Of a stretch of 64,000 nt of DNA, positions 33,818-46,900 are shown in pieces. The translations under genes and the position numbers were made by a program. Location: NCBI GenBank assembly GCA_030737875.1, contig CM060912.1:883957199-884021198 (forward strand), given 5' to 3'. The notes under the pieces are model-generated. The model was not told where the DNA came from, did not search any database, and was given only the letters and a program-made list of their open reading frames with translations. Origin of the DNA: Allium sativum. Its lineage: Eukaryota; Streptophyta; Magnoliopsida; Asparagales; Amaryllidaceae. The first letter of the stretch is position 1. Each line of letters begins with the position of its first letter.

Positions 33818-33846
33818 CTTCGATAGTGGTTATTTAACTATCGAAG
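33818..33846 (-). other. TTCGATAGT hairpin, C1
   Basis: Arms CTTCGATAGT and ACTATCGAAG around a 9-nt AT-rich loop. Confidence 0.62.
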
Positions 33847-34206
33847 TAAAAACAAACATTCATTCAAATTTACAACTAAACATCACACAACCACGGCCCT
33901 TTTAATTTAACATTCATTCTTATATTTCTTTGGAAAAACGCCGTTACTTATTACTTTAGAATAAGTGGATTTAAAACCAAACTGTTTTCATTTCCTAGGG
34001 AGTAGTGCTATATATAAAAAAATCACGCTTAAGCTTTGATTAACAATGTTAATTTATCGTTATAGTTCAAAAACTTGTCATACGTTGTAATATTTCCTTT
34101 ATAACTAATCTTGACATAACAGTCACGCTTAAGCCTAGTCAACAACGTTATTATATCGTTACAGTTCAAAGACTTGCAATATGCTGCTATATTCCACTTC
34201 ATAACT

Positions 34207-34340
34207 AATCTTGACATCTCTTTCCGTTATAAAAATCTTGACATCTCTTTCCGTTACCAAAATCTTGACATCTCTTTCCGTTATAAAAATCTTGACATCT
34301 CTTTCCGTTACAAAAACTTAACATCTCTTTCCGTTACAAA
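34207..34340 (-). repeat. 28-bp minisatellite, 5 units, in C1
   Basis: Units contain CTTGACATCTCTTTCCGTTA and an A-rich spacer. A single related unit lies upstream near 34098-34120, suggesting local expansion. Confidence 0.85.
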
Positions 34341-35478
34341 CTGATATCATTCCTCGATAATAGTGAAATCGTTCAAGTTGGAGTATTTTATTTACCTCTC
34401 AGACCTTGATCGACAACGTTCTTATCTTAGAATAGATATAAGTTCGTAACTCTAACTCTATATTACTTATAATATCAATCAAACCGTGTTTTCTTGTTTC
34501 ATTTGAAAATTGGTTTAATTATACCATATCTTTAAAAACTTGGTTGTTTATAATTATTTACATTAAACATTAACTATTTGCTTCATCTTCCTTATATAAT
34601 TCCATTTATAACTCCTTTGCCAAAATCCCTTAACGTTCTCTGTCTTCTGACGTTTTACATTTATTTGAAACATTTTACTTAATTTAAGTAACATCTTATT
34701 GCAATTCAATACCATCTTAAATGAGATCCATTTAAGAAACCATTACTTTAATTAAATAATTAACCTCATTATTTCTGAAGTAAAAGAGTTTACTTCATTA
34801 TTAATTTAAACTAGATTGGTTGTTGAACACCAACTGACTATTTTAGTTCAATAATTATTTTAATACTTCATTACTTCAAAAGGGTAATTAATAAGGAATC
34901 TTATTAACTTTTTGATCCGTTTACTGCTAAGTTATTTTCATTAGATTAATTGAAGTCCAATTAATCTAATAAATCTTTTTCCAAATAAACAGTTGATTTA
35001 ATCAACTTCATTCCATCAGTAAATTCGTTAACAGATTCTAATTTCTTTGTCTTATCATTAGATTAATCTAATAATATTTCTTAATTGTTTGTCTTAAAAT
35101 AATTATCCAAATATTTACTCGTAGGATAATTTCGGCTTTATAAACTTGTTTAAATTTCAACAATCGTTTTTATTTACTTTATAAAAACGAACTCTAAAAT
35201 ACTGGTTTATAATAGAAGCTCTATTATAAATTTTAAAACTTCACTTTAATTAAAAATATATTTTTTATAATTGACTTTGTTAATTTGCCTGACGGCCAAT
35301 CAACTTCTTAACAAAACGATGGATTTACGGTCGACTGTTACCATTTTCTTAATCGATATCGTTTATTTATTTATCAAGCAAATGCTGAATTTTCATTCAT
35401 CACCAGTTATTCACACGGGTTTTAAATGTAATTCGGGTTCAAACGGTGCATACAAAACAAACAGTACATATAGATATC

Positions 35479-35500
35479 GAGGAATCCGGTCGGATTCCTC
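35479..35500 (-). other. GAGGAATCC hairpin, C1
   Basis: Arms GAGGAATCC and GGATTCCTC. The following CTCCAACCGGTTTC segment is tandemly duplicated once. Confidence 0.68.
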
Positions 35501-35744
35501 CAACCGGTTTCCTCCAACCGGTTTCCTGCATCCATCGATGTTAGTCAAACAATTATCACTGATTCCATACTAGGGGATATTTATAATCAATGCAATCAGT
35601 ATCCAACTGGTGAAGTGTACATATGCAATGATATATGATATTTAACCAATTTAATAGTAATCTACCTAATCGACCATCACACAGCATTCAAACACATTAA
35701 ATTATAATTAAAATATTTTAAAATAGATCAGACTTAGTGATTTT

Positions 35745-35750
35745 ACTCAC
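35745..35750 (-). promoter_or_regulatory. Putative 5' splice donor, C1
   Basis: On the - strand CAAG followed by GTGAGTAAA, close to the ideal plant donor, at the end of the long leader. Confidence 0.55.
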
Positions 35751-37099
35751 CTTGCGCGTTAACCGTTAAATAACGATTTGCATCAGTTGATTAAATCACC
35801 AAATTCCAGTGGCTCTGTTCTCCTCGAAATCAGTTCCATAATGTAGATCAGGTCGTTATGATTTCAACTGGTCCAGTCGCGTTCCGTTCGCTAATTCCAT
35901 TTCTCAGCGTCTTTTTTTCGAACGTATTATACTCCTCAAACTCATCTTTCAAAAAAACTGACACGCACTCCTTTTTGATGATTTTACAAACCCATATGCT
36001 CCATTAAAAACCCGCGTTCATCAACGTTTGGTACCTCACCAGTTTGAAACACACTGAACCGTCGGTACTTGTTCAATCGTATGTGTTTCTCAGTTTCAAC
36101 TTCTGGACGTTTAGTGTTGTCACTTATATTTGAGGACCTTCCCAAACTGGTCTCATCCATACTAAGGTGCATTTCAACCCAAAATAGTGTGAAAATCAAC
36201 TCCAAGCACACCACATAACAAATGGATTTCCTCTTCATGCTTCATTAACCTTCTATTGTGTTGAACACAAGCTTCCAGTAACAACTCTCCATGATGTCCC
36301 TTTTTCTTTAACGCTTGCTTTGTACATTTTTCCAAAACAAAAACATTAGAGCTCTTCCCACTTCATGGAAACGTGAATGCCACACTCCCATATTTTCTAC
36401 TTCAAAAACACGGTGATAATACTCCACTTTGTAAACGCAAGTCCTCATCATGAATGCTACCTTCTCCTCTGCATTTCACCGCAAAGCTCCAGACTAAAAC
36501 GCTCCTCGTGTATATACTTCAGCCAACCCTTTTGCATTCCTCTTCCCACATGTTCCACCTGCTCTCTATTGTTGTTCTTTACAATACCCTTCACCCTCTA
36601 CATTTGTATTCACCGACTGCTAATCTCGCGTCTTCCCCCCCCTTACATCCACATGCTTGCCCTTTCCCTTCATACAACCTGATCTCCTACTACCCTCCTC
36701 CTTCTATACCATTCGCTACAGGAAACTTTTTCCATGCAAACTCTTGTATTCACTCCTCCAAACTCCACAGCGCATCCCCTCATCATTTCTGAAAGTTACC
36801 AACCTCTTCACCAACTCAACACTTCGCATGCTTCCCGGATCTCGACTTCAGGCAGATCTCCCTACACATGAGCCTCCAATACACTTTAATCCATCATGTC
36901 CATTTATCAACCCTCAGCGTTCTGCCACAGTATGCCTTACGTCCTCATCATCAACTAACTGCTTCTTACTTGAGCCCATTTCCTTTCTCCCTTACATTAA
37001 ACAAATACACGGACCCGAAAAGGAAACACTACTCCTACACATTTTCTCCTATCTGCCGACGTTCTGATCAGCTTCTGGAAGGCCCCAAAACTTGAAGCC

Positions 37100-37104
37100 A
37101 CGAC
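37100..37104. repeat. Target-site duplication of C2, left copy
   Basis: ACGAC here and at 49769-49773 flank C2. Confidence 0.95.
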
Positions 37105-38629
37105 TGTAACGACCCGGGGAAAAAGAACGACAATCGGGTTCTCGACAACAATACATAAACCCGTATCACTTGCCAAAAACCCAAGTATCGAACCCCCAGA
37201 TTGTCATGAGAAAGAATTTAGAGGGTGAGGAAAGAAAGAAAGAAGTATTAGAATAGAAGAAAGAAGAAGAACACATCAGAATCTCACAGCGGAACGAATA
37301 AAATATAATATCAAATATCTTTATACAAAAACTGTATATACATACCATTCATCAGAGTACACATACATTAGTCACAGCGGAATAATAACTTTGAATAGCT
37401 AGCGGTGAAGCCGCCTGCTTCCAGCTCCTGAAACTCCAAGTGAAACCTAACCTGGAACATACTCGGTCTGACCCGAGCACATTTGATTTAAAACAAAATA
37501 CACCGGGTCAGTCTGGAATACTATCAGTGATAAATTCACATAACACACAACTTGTTTACACACACACCTGTTTAACTTTGGAAATCCCTTTCGAAACCAA
37601 AAGGATAATAGTAAGACCAGCCCACACATAAACACGGACGGTTTTTACCTTACTATGACCCAAACCATTTTGTTTGAAATCATACTTTGATCTGATATTA
37701 TCATAATGTCTAATTACAAGTAATTAGCAATCTAGAGGAACGCTTGCATCTCACGCTCCCCATATATAGTATACAATCAAAAACCCGTGGGCGCTTATTG
37801 GATATTGGATTCCAACTTGACAAGGTATGGGTCCACCTTCCGCACGTGTATCTCTAGAGGCGAATACACTGGGTTCAACAAGAACGTCTTGCAACCCGGC
37901 CCACACATGACCGACCACTCATTTCGCTTGAGTGTGCCGAATGTATATCACCGACGGTTGGGATCAGCAACCGCCACCCGAATAGGGTCAACATCGAATA
38001 GATAAAGAAGCAATAGGAATTTCTCTAGATAGGTGATCATACATCCTAATGGGAGCGACCCACATAGCCATGCTGCCTGCCCGATTTTTGTCATTTCCCG
38101 GTTGATGAGGCTTGAGGCTAGAACTTTATCTCTAGAACATCTGGTCATCATTCACTTTGAATGCCACATCGTCAGATCCGCCAGATCATACTTGATTGAC
38201 GTCCACAAACATACTCTAGCTAACTGGCTAGAGAATAACCATTTCTCCGCCGTCAACTATCGTACGTTTGGAGAAATCAACTCATTTAATTCCTTTGGAA
38301 ATACTCTGTCAGACATCCGTCCATACAAGTCACCCAGGAACAGGATGAACCGAAGGTACTCTCCTACTGCATCTCATATAGGAATCACCCCATGAATCAG
38401 TAGCGAGAAGTCCTTGCAACCCGTGGATTTCAACCACGACAGAATCACAAATCAAAATAACTTTGGCTGCAGGCCAGAGAAATTCGACAAGTAGTCCTTC
38501 CGCTTATGAAGATCCACGGTCTTCACTTGCTCCGTCTTCAATCGACGTCTTCACGTATTTGATGGTCGGAATGGTTTTCGAATATAATTCGATCCCGGAC
38601 TTTCCGAACCAACAATCGTATTAGTCTGG

Positions 38630-38657
38630 TTTGATAGTCGGTGTTTTAACTATCAAA
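38630..38657 (-). other. TTTGATAGT hairpin, C2 3' LTR
   Basis: Arms TTTGATAGT and ACTATCAAA. Compared with B and C1 (TTCGATAGT, ACTATCGAA) both sides of one pair have changed. The other LTR copy is 45466-45493. Confidence 0.62.
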
Positions 38658-38869
38658 TAACAATAGTGTGAACACAATGAGTTTTCTGATTCAGTACTTG
38701 GCACAACTCGACCTCTTTTAAAATATATTTAACCAAATTCCCTTTTGACTAACTTTAACTGATTTACTTTGATTGATTAACTCTAACTTGACTGACTCGA
38801 CTTATTTAACTCGACAAACTTGACTTGATTTCTCCTATTAACTAATACTCGATTTAACTCCATTCGCCC

Positions 38870-38972
38870 GACTCTAGATCGCAGCGATCACAATGGTTAC
38901 GCCTGATTCCCTCAGGAAACATCCGACCGCCATAGGCTATCTGCAGCCCTGCGAATTACGCTAGCAGTCGTA
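38870..38972 (-). other. Conserved block in C2 3' LTR, shared with B internal
   Basis: About 95% identical by eye to 30129-30232. The flanking AT-rich repeats are also related but much more diverged. Confidence 0.75.
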
Positions 38973-40770
38973 CACGATGGAAACTTTTTCCTAGATAACT
39001 TTGTTTGACTAACTCTAACTATATTTGATCAACTCTAATTAAATAACAAATGTTTAAAATAAATTTTAAAGCACTTATTCTTATTTCCTTTGGAACCATC
39101 ATTGCAATATTTTTTTACTTCCCAAAATCTTGCATTAGAGTTCGATGTACCTCGTATAGGGTAAAACAATTTCAACAACTTCACTTACTTCAAACTAATA
39201 CTGTTCCTCGATAATAGCGAGGCCAACCGAGTTGGGGTATTTTAGTTACCTCTCAGACCTTGGTCAACAACCTCCTTACTTCAGAATAATATCAGTTTAA
39301 CCACAAATCATCCAAAATCCCATTTTCCCTTTTTGATTCCAAATCTGGTTTTAACGTCGTTGTTTGCATTTGAAATCTCGTTCAAAGCCTTTTTACTTAA
39401 TTACTTTATTTAAGTAACATCCATTTTAAATCACCACCTTAACTTTACGTTTTCTTCCACTTATACCCTCTTGGTTTATAAAACAAATCTATCGTCAAAT
39501 AGTTTGATTCCATCTAATTGAACCTTCTATAATACTCTTATCGCCATTCTGGCCAACCTCCTCGTCAATTAATCACTTGTTAATTGAATATCCCCTTATC
39601 AAATCTTGTTTGAAACCTTGGATTTATAAATCCCTTTATAATACCCTCCTTTGATTTTGATCGAACTTATCGACACTCACTCGCTTCTAATGGCATTCGC
39701 CATTTAAAGGTTGTTGCTTTGACTACTATTAATTTAGAAAAATAAATAACCTTATTACCAATTATATTAGAATTGGTTAACCTTGGTAGCTATCAAAAAT
39801 TAGGATTATAGTCATTTCCAAAAGCTTGTCAATATTGTTAACACTAACCCATTCAATAACTATTTTAACTATAGTTGCTCGAAGGTCAATTAATATTTTT
39901 ACCTTAAACAATCTACTAATTTCCTTAAATTGAAAATTTATCGAAGTTTAACTAATTATCACCACTACTCGTTAAATTTAACGAGTATTCAGAAGCCAGT
40001 TTACTCCATCCCATTTCAGGTTAATCTTATTTCCAACTTAAGTTGAACACGGTTGATTTGGTCAATCGTACATTTCAGTTAACCACTAACTGAATTCCAA
40101 TGTCATTTCCCTTTTTTTTAATTAATTAACTTAATTAATTTAAAATCGCCTTTAATTAATTAAAAACAATTTTCCCATTCCACCAGCCTGTAGGTAAAAT
40201 CTATGGTTCGCTCTGCCTTTAAACTGGGATAAAACATCTTAATTACTTCCTCTATAAACTCGATTAAAATATATTCTTATAAATTGCTTATATAAACCAA
40301 TCGAAACTTTTATTCAGTTATAAATTAAATTTATAACTTTTAACCTATATCGATCCACCAGACAGTAGAACGACGTTTAAACAATACCCTTTTAGGCCAT
40401 TTTTCCAAATCAACAATGTCGATTTATTTCCAATACAACAATGACGAACATCTAGCCAACCATCACGTTTAAACAGGGTTTTGGTGTCAGTCAGGTTGTA
40501 ACAATTCATATATATGCACACCAACAAAAATACAGTTAATTTGAGGAATCCGGCCGGATCCCTCCAACCTGTCCTTCTCTGCATCACAGATGTCAGTTGA
40601 TAACAATATGCGAATTAAACAATTTGCAGAATATAAATAACTGCAACCATCAACCAACAACAAGCAACTTGCATCCATCGCATCCAATCAGCCAATTTAA
40701 ACTGTTAACCGCAAAATATAATTTACCGTGACTTTACCACATCACAGTATTCCAGAAGGTGTGAGAATTA

Positions 40771-40776
40771 ACTCAC
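40771..40776 (-). promoter_or_regulatory. Putative 5' splice donor, C2 3' LTR
   Basis: On the - strand CTCTG then GTGAGTTAA. The 5' LTR copy is at 47608-47613. Confidence 0.52.
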
Positions 40777-41039
40777 CAGAGTTTGTTCTGGTCAACGGTT
40801 GACGTGTTTGTCGCTTTTAATTTGAACCATTCGTCCAAAAATAGCTGAATTTTCAACGGTGTCGGATTGACTCCTAGTCAGTGCCATCGGAAAGGTCTCG
40901 TCCCTGCGATCCCAACGCATCTTGTTTCGTTAAATTTCGTTAACGTATGAAAGAGTTATCACCAAAATACGTTTTGCAAATTTATCGATTATTATTTAAA
41001 CTAATTAATGATTTAAATAATTAAGCAATGATTACCTTA

Positions 41040-41700
41040 ATCAACACTAATCAGGCCACGTCATCCTCAGTTTGCTCAAAAACGCATTTCCCCTTTTGTA
41101 ATTTGTAAAACCCGATCCCTCCCTCCTTTGCTAATTCTCGTCGCCATCCCCATCAATTTTCGCCACCACCGTTGATCCTGGGCCAACCCTCGATGGTCCA
41201 TCACCTCCGCGCCAACGCCAGCTCCACTCGCCCACCAGCCTCCGCCACCAAAGCGTCCCTCCTTCGCCGGAAATCGAAGATGCCCCAATCCCATTCGATT
41301 GCCAAATTCCGCCGCTCCCGACCCAGATTGGTGACCGGACCACCACCAACGCGAGCGCCTCGCCACCCAGCTCCACCTCACCTTAGGCCGCGACGCCAGA
41401 TCACCCCCCAGTCGCCGGAATCCGGCAATTCCCATTTGTGACTTCGAAAATCAACCCAAAAACCTGACCTCCGTTCATCCAACCACCACGACTACCACGG
41501 TCGATTTCAGACCTCGAGGCGCCAGCCAAATACAAGCCCTTTCTGTCCTCTACCAAAGCCCCAAGATCTCGTCTTCTAAAATCAACCACAGCTCTCGAAT
41601 TTTGGCCACAACCGAAGACTGTTCTTCGCTGTTCTTCGTGGATTCCGGCCACCTCGGACCTCCGATCAACCCAAGTTTTTGTCAGCATGTAGATCTCGAC
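41040..41700 (-). other. GC-rich leader of C2 3' LTR
   Basis: GC-rich, C/A-rich on the + strand, lying between the TATA-like box and the donor-like site. The 5' LTR counterpart is about 47877-48540. It resembles a plant 5' leader; overlapping frames on both strands show no conserved domain and at least one frame is shortened in the other LTR by a single change, arguing against coding. Confidence 0.5.
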
Positions 41701-42658
41701 TGGATCTACAACATTGCCTTTGGTTGCCATAGCAAAATCATCATGGATTGAAAGATATAAACAGATTTGCGATGGAGGGTCTTTTTGCAAAATGACATGA
41801 AGAATTCTGAAATGGAGGCTAGGGTTTGATGGAAAAGGGTTTATATAGTTGTAATTTATATTATTTTAAGTCGATGTGATGTCTGACAATGACTGACGAT
41901 TTTTATTTCGTGCCTATCGCGTTTTCGAACATCGTTTATTCGCTGCTGCGCTCGCATACGAACCCCGTTCGAGACGCAACTGGACGGCATCGTATAATTT
42001 GACGATACGGTCCTAACGAAACTTGTTTCGTCGAATTCCGTGCTCGTATGCTCAAATAGCGTTTGTACACGTCCAATTATGTCGATTTATTTTGCATTTT
42101 ATTTTGCCACGCTCACAGAATAAACCCGATTGACGCGCCGTTTGAAAATCTGGCAATAATTTACTGTTACGGTCACAACAAAATTTGTTTCGTCGAAAAC
42201 AGAGGTCGTTTGAAAAATGTCCCTTTTGAACTGGCCAATTTTGAATAAAATAACCCAAATTTAAAATACTTCAATATAATAATATTAAAATATTGCAGTT
42301 GGCCATACACGACCAGAATTTGGTGTATTACCAAGGAAAAATATCCCGGGTTGAATTCTAAGCCAAATCGATATTTAAAATATTTAAAAACCATTATTTT
42401 ATATAACTGCAGCGCTATATATATAAAAGGAATTCTGGCGCTGTTTTTCTGAGAATTTGATTTGGACATAAAATAAAATCTACACGACGAAAACTGGATT
42501 TTTCTCTGCCGTTGGGAAGATATTGTCAAACTGGTCCCAACGTTTCTTGTTTCGAGGAAATCCGACTTATTTTGAACCCGATACGACCAATTGAAGTTCA
42601 AAACGCCAAATCGCGAACTACCGCGCCGCTGCAGCTCGTTATTTAATTAAATTATAAA

Positions 42659-42667
42659 CTATATATA
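42659..42667 (-). promoter_or_regulatory. TATA-like box, C2 3' LTR
   Basis: On the - strand TATATATAG, followed by a GCGGCGCGGTAGTTCG segment shared with family A. A second TATA-like run lies further downstream near 42413-42427, so the true start is uncertain. Confidence 0.45.
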
Positions 42668-43852
42668 TTCGTCGTCGTTTTCAAAACGAATTGTCACTAA
42701 AATCCCCCCATAAACAATATTTGACCACTTTAAACTGTCGGATCACAGTATATTTCAATTTCGACAATTTCCCATATTTTGGAAATTAAAATAATATTTA
42801 TTATTTATTTTAAGTAATATATTCACAATATAATCGTTAAATTCGATTATTCAACCTCAAACCAATATTTTAAATTATTAAAATATTTAAAATAATCCAA
42901 TTAAATTGGCAGAAAAATACGGGTCGTTACATTCCTTCCCCCTTAAAATAATTTCGTCCTCGAAATTGCTAAGTAGAAGAAATGTCGTCTATTATTATCT
43001 TTTCAAAAATAATAAAATTTAAAACTCGAATTTATTTTCAAACTGACCCAACTGGTTTTAAAACCAATTTATTTCAAATAAAATAATTTCCCAAAATTTT
43101 TCAAAAATTTTCTAACTCCTTAAATTCTAGAAAAATTTCGGCAGAGTCTCCCCTGTACGGAGGGACATCTGCAATATCGCAGGTTCAAGAAATATGTATA
43201 CATCGACTCTCATGGTCGGAAAATAAAAAATTCAAACCCAAAATCCAAACAAAATCCAAAATTTCATATTTTCGTAAGCGTACCTTTTGGCGAGCGTTAT
43301 TATGCAATGAGCGATATATTTATTCGAGCCTGCTTAATTGATTTTGCAACTCTACTCAACTGGATTCAAATAACTCCAGATTTTCTCCTTTGGTTGGGTT
43401 TAAAGCTGAACTGGCACTTTACACCTGTTCTCAACTCAAACAAACTTATCAGTTATCAACAAATGTCAATTATGTTCGATACATCCATATCATTCCACAC
43501 CAACCAATTATATACACAGTTCAACCCACACGAGATTATAATTATTTATATCACTTCGCTTATTTCTTAAATTATCCATTCGGATCTGTTAAATTTGGAT
43601 TGATTACCCAACTTGTTTATTTCGTCTTTGGTTTTTCAACCAAGTCTATCTATTTCAAGTTCAGGTTATATTCAAGCAATCAACCATACACCACAAACAT
43701 ATCATACAACCAATCATTAACCAATCAAGATGATTGCCCATACTATAATAACTTTTACCTTTATTTTATTATAAAATAAAATTGGGCAAAAATAATCATT
43801 AAAAATAATTTTATATCAAATCACAAATACGCTCTCTCGTATATCTACTCAA

Positions 43853-43891
43853 ACTCAATCTAGGGTACTGCTAACCCCATCTCTATTGAGT
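43853..43891 (-). other. 39-nt PBS-proximal hairpin, C2
   Basis: On the - strand: outer arms ACTCAAT and ATTGAGT, inner arms TGGGGT and ACCCTA, loop TAGCAGT. The outer stem differs from A and B at a pair where T-A has become A-T on both sides. Confidence 0.78.
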
Positions 43892-43927
43892 CACACCACA
43901 GAGCCAAGGTTAATCATTAAACCAATA

Positions 43928-43939
43928 GCTCTGATACCA
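43928..43939 (-). other. Primer-binding site of C2
   Basis: GCTCTGATACCA, complement of the canonical tRNA-iMet PBS, one base from the LTR. Confidence 0.94.
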
Positions 43940-43940
43940 C

Positions 43941-46900
43941 TGTAACGACCCGGGGAAAAAGAACGACAATCGGGTTCTCGACAACAATACATAAACCCGT
44001 ATCACTTGCCAAAAACCCAAGTATCGAACCCCCAGATTGTCATGAGAAAGAATTTAGAGGGTGAGGAAAGAAAGAAAGAAGTATTAGAATAGAAGAAAGA
44101 AGAAGAACACATCAGAATCTCACAGCGGAACGAATAAAATATAATATCAAATATCTTTATACAAAAACTGTATATACATACCATTCATCAGAGTACACAT
44201 ACATTAGTCACAGCGGAATAATAACTTTGAATAGCTAGCGGTGAAGCCGCCTGCTTCCAGCTCCTGAAACTCCAAGTGAAACCTAACCTGGAACATACTC
44301 GGTCTGACCCGAGCACATTTGATTTAAAACAAAATACACCGGGTCAGTCTGGAATACTATCAGTGATAAATTCACATAACACACAACTTGTTTACACACA
44401 CACCTGTTTAACTTTGGAAATCCCTTTCGAAACCAAAAGGATAATAGTAAGACCAGCCCACACATAAACACGGACGGTTTTTACCTTACTATGACCTAAA
44501 CCATTTTGTTTGAAATCATACTTTGATCTGATATTATCATAATGTCTAATTACAAGTAATTAGCAATCTAGAGGAACGCTTGCATCTCACGCTCCCCATA
44601 TATAGTATACAATCAAAAACCCGTGGGCGCTTATTGGATATTGGATTCCAACTTGACAAGGTATGGGTCCACCTTCCGCACGTGTATCTCTAGAGGCGAA
44701 TACACTGGGTTCAACAAGAACGTCTTGCAACCCGGCCCACACATGACCGACCACTCATTTCGCTTGAGTGTGCCGAATGTATATCACCGACGGTTGGGAT
44801 CAGCAACCGCCACCCGAATAGGGTCAGCATCGAATAGATAAAGAAGCAATAGGAATTTCTCTAGATAGGTGATCATACATCCTAATGGGAGCGACCCACA
44901 TAGCCATGCTGCCTGCCCGATTTTTGTCATTTCCCGGTTGATGAGGCTTGAGGCTAGAACTTTATCTCTAGAACATCTGGTCATCATTCACTTTGAATGC
45001 CACATCGTCAGATCCGCCAGATCATACTTGATTGACGTCCACAAACATACTCTAGCTAACTGGCTAGAGAATAACCATTTCTCCGCCGTCAACTATCGTA
45101 CGTTTGGAGAAATCAACTCATGTAATTCCTTTGGAAATACTCTGTCAGACATCCGTCCATACAAGTCACCCAGGAACAGGATGAACCGAAGGTACTCTCC
45201 TACTGCATCTCATATAGGAATCACCCCATGAATCAGTAGCGAGAAGTCCTTGCAACCCGTGGATTTCAACCACGACAGAATCACAAATCAAAATAACTTT
45301 GGCTGCAGGCCAGAGAAATTCGACAAGTAGTCCTTCCGCTTATGAAGATCCACGGTCTTCACTTGCTCCGTCTTCAATCGACGTCTTCACGTATTTGATG
45401 GTCGGAATGGTTTTCGAATATAATTCGATCCCGGACTTTCCGAACCAACAATCGTATTAGTCTGGTTTGATAGTCGGTGTTTTAACTATCAAATAACAAT
45501 AGTGTGAACACAATGAGTTTTCTGATTCAGTACTTGGCACAACTCGACCTCTTTTAAAATATATTTAACCAAATTCCCTTTTGACTAACTTTAACTGATT
45601 TACTTTGATTGATTAACTCTAACTTGACTGACTCGACTTATTTAACTCGACAAACTTGACTTGATTTCTCCTATTAACTAATACTCGATTTAACTCCATT
45701 CGCCCGACTCTAGATCGCAGCGATCACAATGGTTACGCCTGATTCCCTCAGGAAACATCCGACCGCCATAGGCTATCTGCAGCCCTGCGAATTACGCTAG
45801 CAGTCGTACACGATGGAAACTTTTTCCTAGATAACTTTGTTTGACTAACTCTAACTATATTCGATCAACTCTAATTAAATAACAAATGTTTAAAATAAAT
45901 TTTAAAGCACTTATTCTTATTTCCTTTGGAACCATCATTGCAATATTTTTTTACTTCCCAAAATCTTGCATTAGAGTTCGATGTACCTCGTATAGGGTAA
46001 AACAATTTCAACAACTTCACTTACTTCAAACTAATACTGTTCCTCGATAATAGCGAGGCCAACCGAGTTGGGGTATTTTAGTTACCTCTCAGACCTTGGT
46101 CAACAACCTCCTTACTTCAGAATAATATCAGTTTAACCACAAATCATCCAAAATCCCATTTTCCCTTTTTGATTCCAAATCTGGTTTTAACGCCGTTGTT
46201 TGCATTTGAAATCTCGTTCAAAGCCTTTTTACTTAATTACTTTATTTAAGTAACATCCATTTTAAATCACCACCTTAACTTTACGTTTTCTTCCACTTAT
46301 ACCCTCTTGGTTTATAAAACAAATCTATCGTCAAATAGTTTGATTCCATCTAATTGAACCTTCTATAATACTCTTATCGCCATTCTGGCCAACCTCCTCG
46401 TCAATTAATCACTTGTTAATTGAATATCCCCTTATCAAATCTTGTTTGAAACCTTGGATTTATAAATCCCTTTATAATACCCTCCTTTGATTTTGATCGA
46501 ACTTATCGACACTCACTCGCTTCTAATGGCATTCGCCATTTAAAGGTTGTTGCTTTGACTACTATTAATTTAGAAAAATAAATAACCTTATTACCAATTA
46601 TATTAGAATTGGTTAACCTTGGTAGCTATCAAAAATTAGGATTATAGTCATTTCCAAAAGCTTGTCAATATTGTTAACACTAACCCATTCAATAACTATT
46701 TTAACTATAGTTGCTCGAAGGTCAATTAATATTTTTACCTTAAACAATCTACTAATTTCCTTAAATTGAAAATTTATCGAAGTTTAACTAATTATCACCA
46801 CTACTCGTTAAATTTAACGAGTATTCAGAAGCCAGTTTACTCCATCCCATTTCAGGTTAATCTTATTTCCAACTTAAGTTGAACACGGTTGATTTGGTCA

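Larger units (their letters stand above)
32480..37104 (-). mobile_element. C1: solo LTR of a family C relative, first part
   Basis: From TGTAACGGCACG (LTR end, reversed) with TSD TGATT; it continues at 49774-51002 after C2. Both parts together are ~5.85 kb with no PBS, internal region or PPT, so this is a solo LTR. It is clearly related to C2 and B in the U5 side but diverged. It carries hairpins at 33818-33846 and 35479-35500, a 28-bp array (34207-34340), a donor-like site (35745-35750), and a pyrimidine-rich leader (about 35900-37104) in which C2 landed. Frames of 100-136 codons in the leader are antisense and have no recognised domain. Confidence 0.85.
37105..42931 (-). repeat. C2 3' LTR
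   Basis: Contains the ~104-bp conserved block (38870-38972), hairpins at 38630-38657 and 40543-40564, a donor-like site (40771-40776), a GC-rich leader (about 41040-41700) and a TATA-like box (about 42659-42667). Open frames of 119, 129 and 142 codons within it are GC-rich leader or promoter sequence read through, repeated in the other LTR. Confidence 0.94.
42932..43940 (-). mobile_element. C2 internal region (1009 bp, no genes)
   Basis: PPT at 42932-42945 (AAGGGGGAAGGAA on the - strand), then the reverse of TTTCGAGGACGAAATT, then a CTCCCCTGTACGGAGGG block (43149-43165), a TACCTTTTGGCGAGCG motif (43280-43295), AT-rich DNA, the 39-nt hairpin (43853-43891) and the PBS (43928-43939). A frame of 129 codons on the + strand is antisense to the element, AT-rich and unlike any protein I recognise. 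Confidence 0.9.

Noticed and set aside
36377..37067. Cluster of overlapping frames of 101-136 codons (+)
   Set aside because: Pyrimidine-rich leader of the C1 solo LTR read on the opposite strand; rich in Pro/Ser/Leu/His, no family resemblance, and cut off by the C2 insertion.
41076..41790. Overlapping GC-rich frames in the C2 leader (119, 129 and 89 codons)
   Set aside because: Frames are open on both strands as expected of GC-rich DNA, and the 129-codon one is cut to 62 codons in the other LTR. Better explained as an untranslated leader.
42173..42601. 142-codon frame (-), repeated at 49010-49438
   Set aside because: Its repetition comes from the two C2 LTRs. It crosses the promoter-proximal modules and shows no domain; conservation here only reflects the recent duplication of LTRs.
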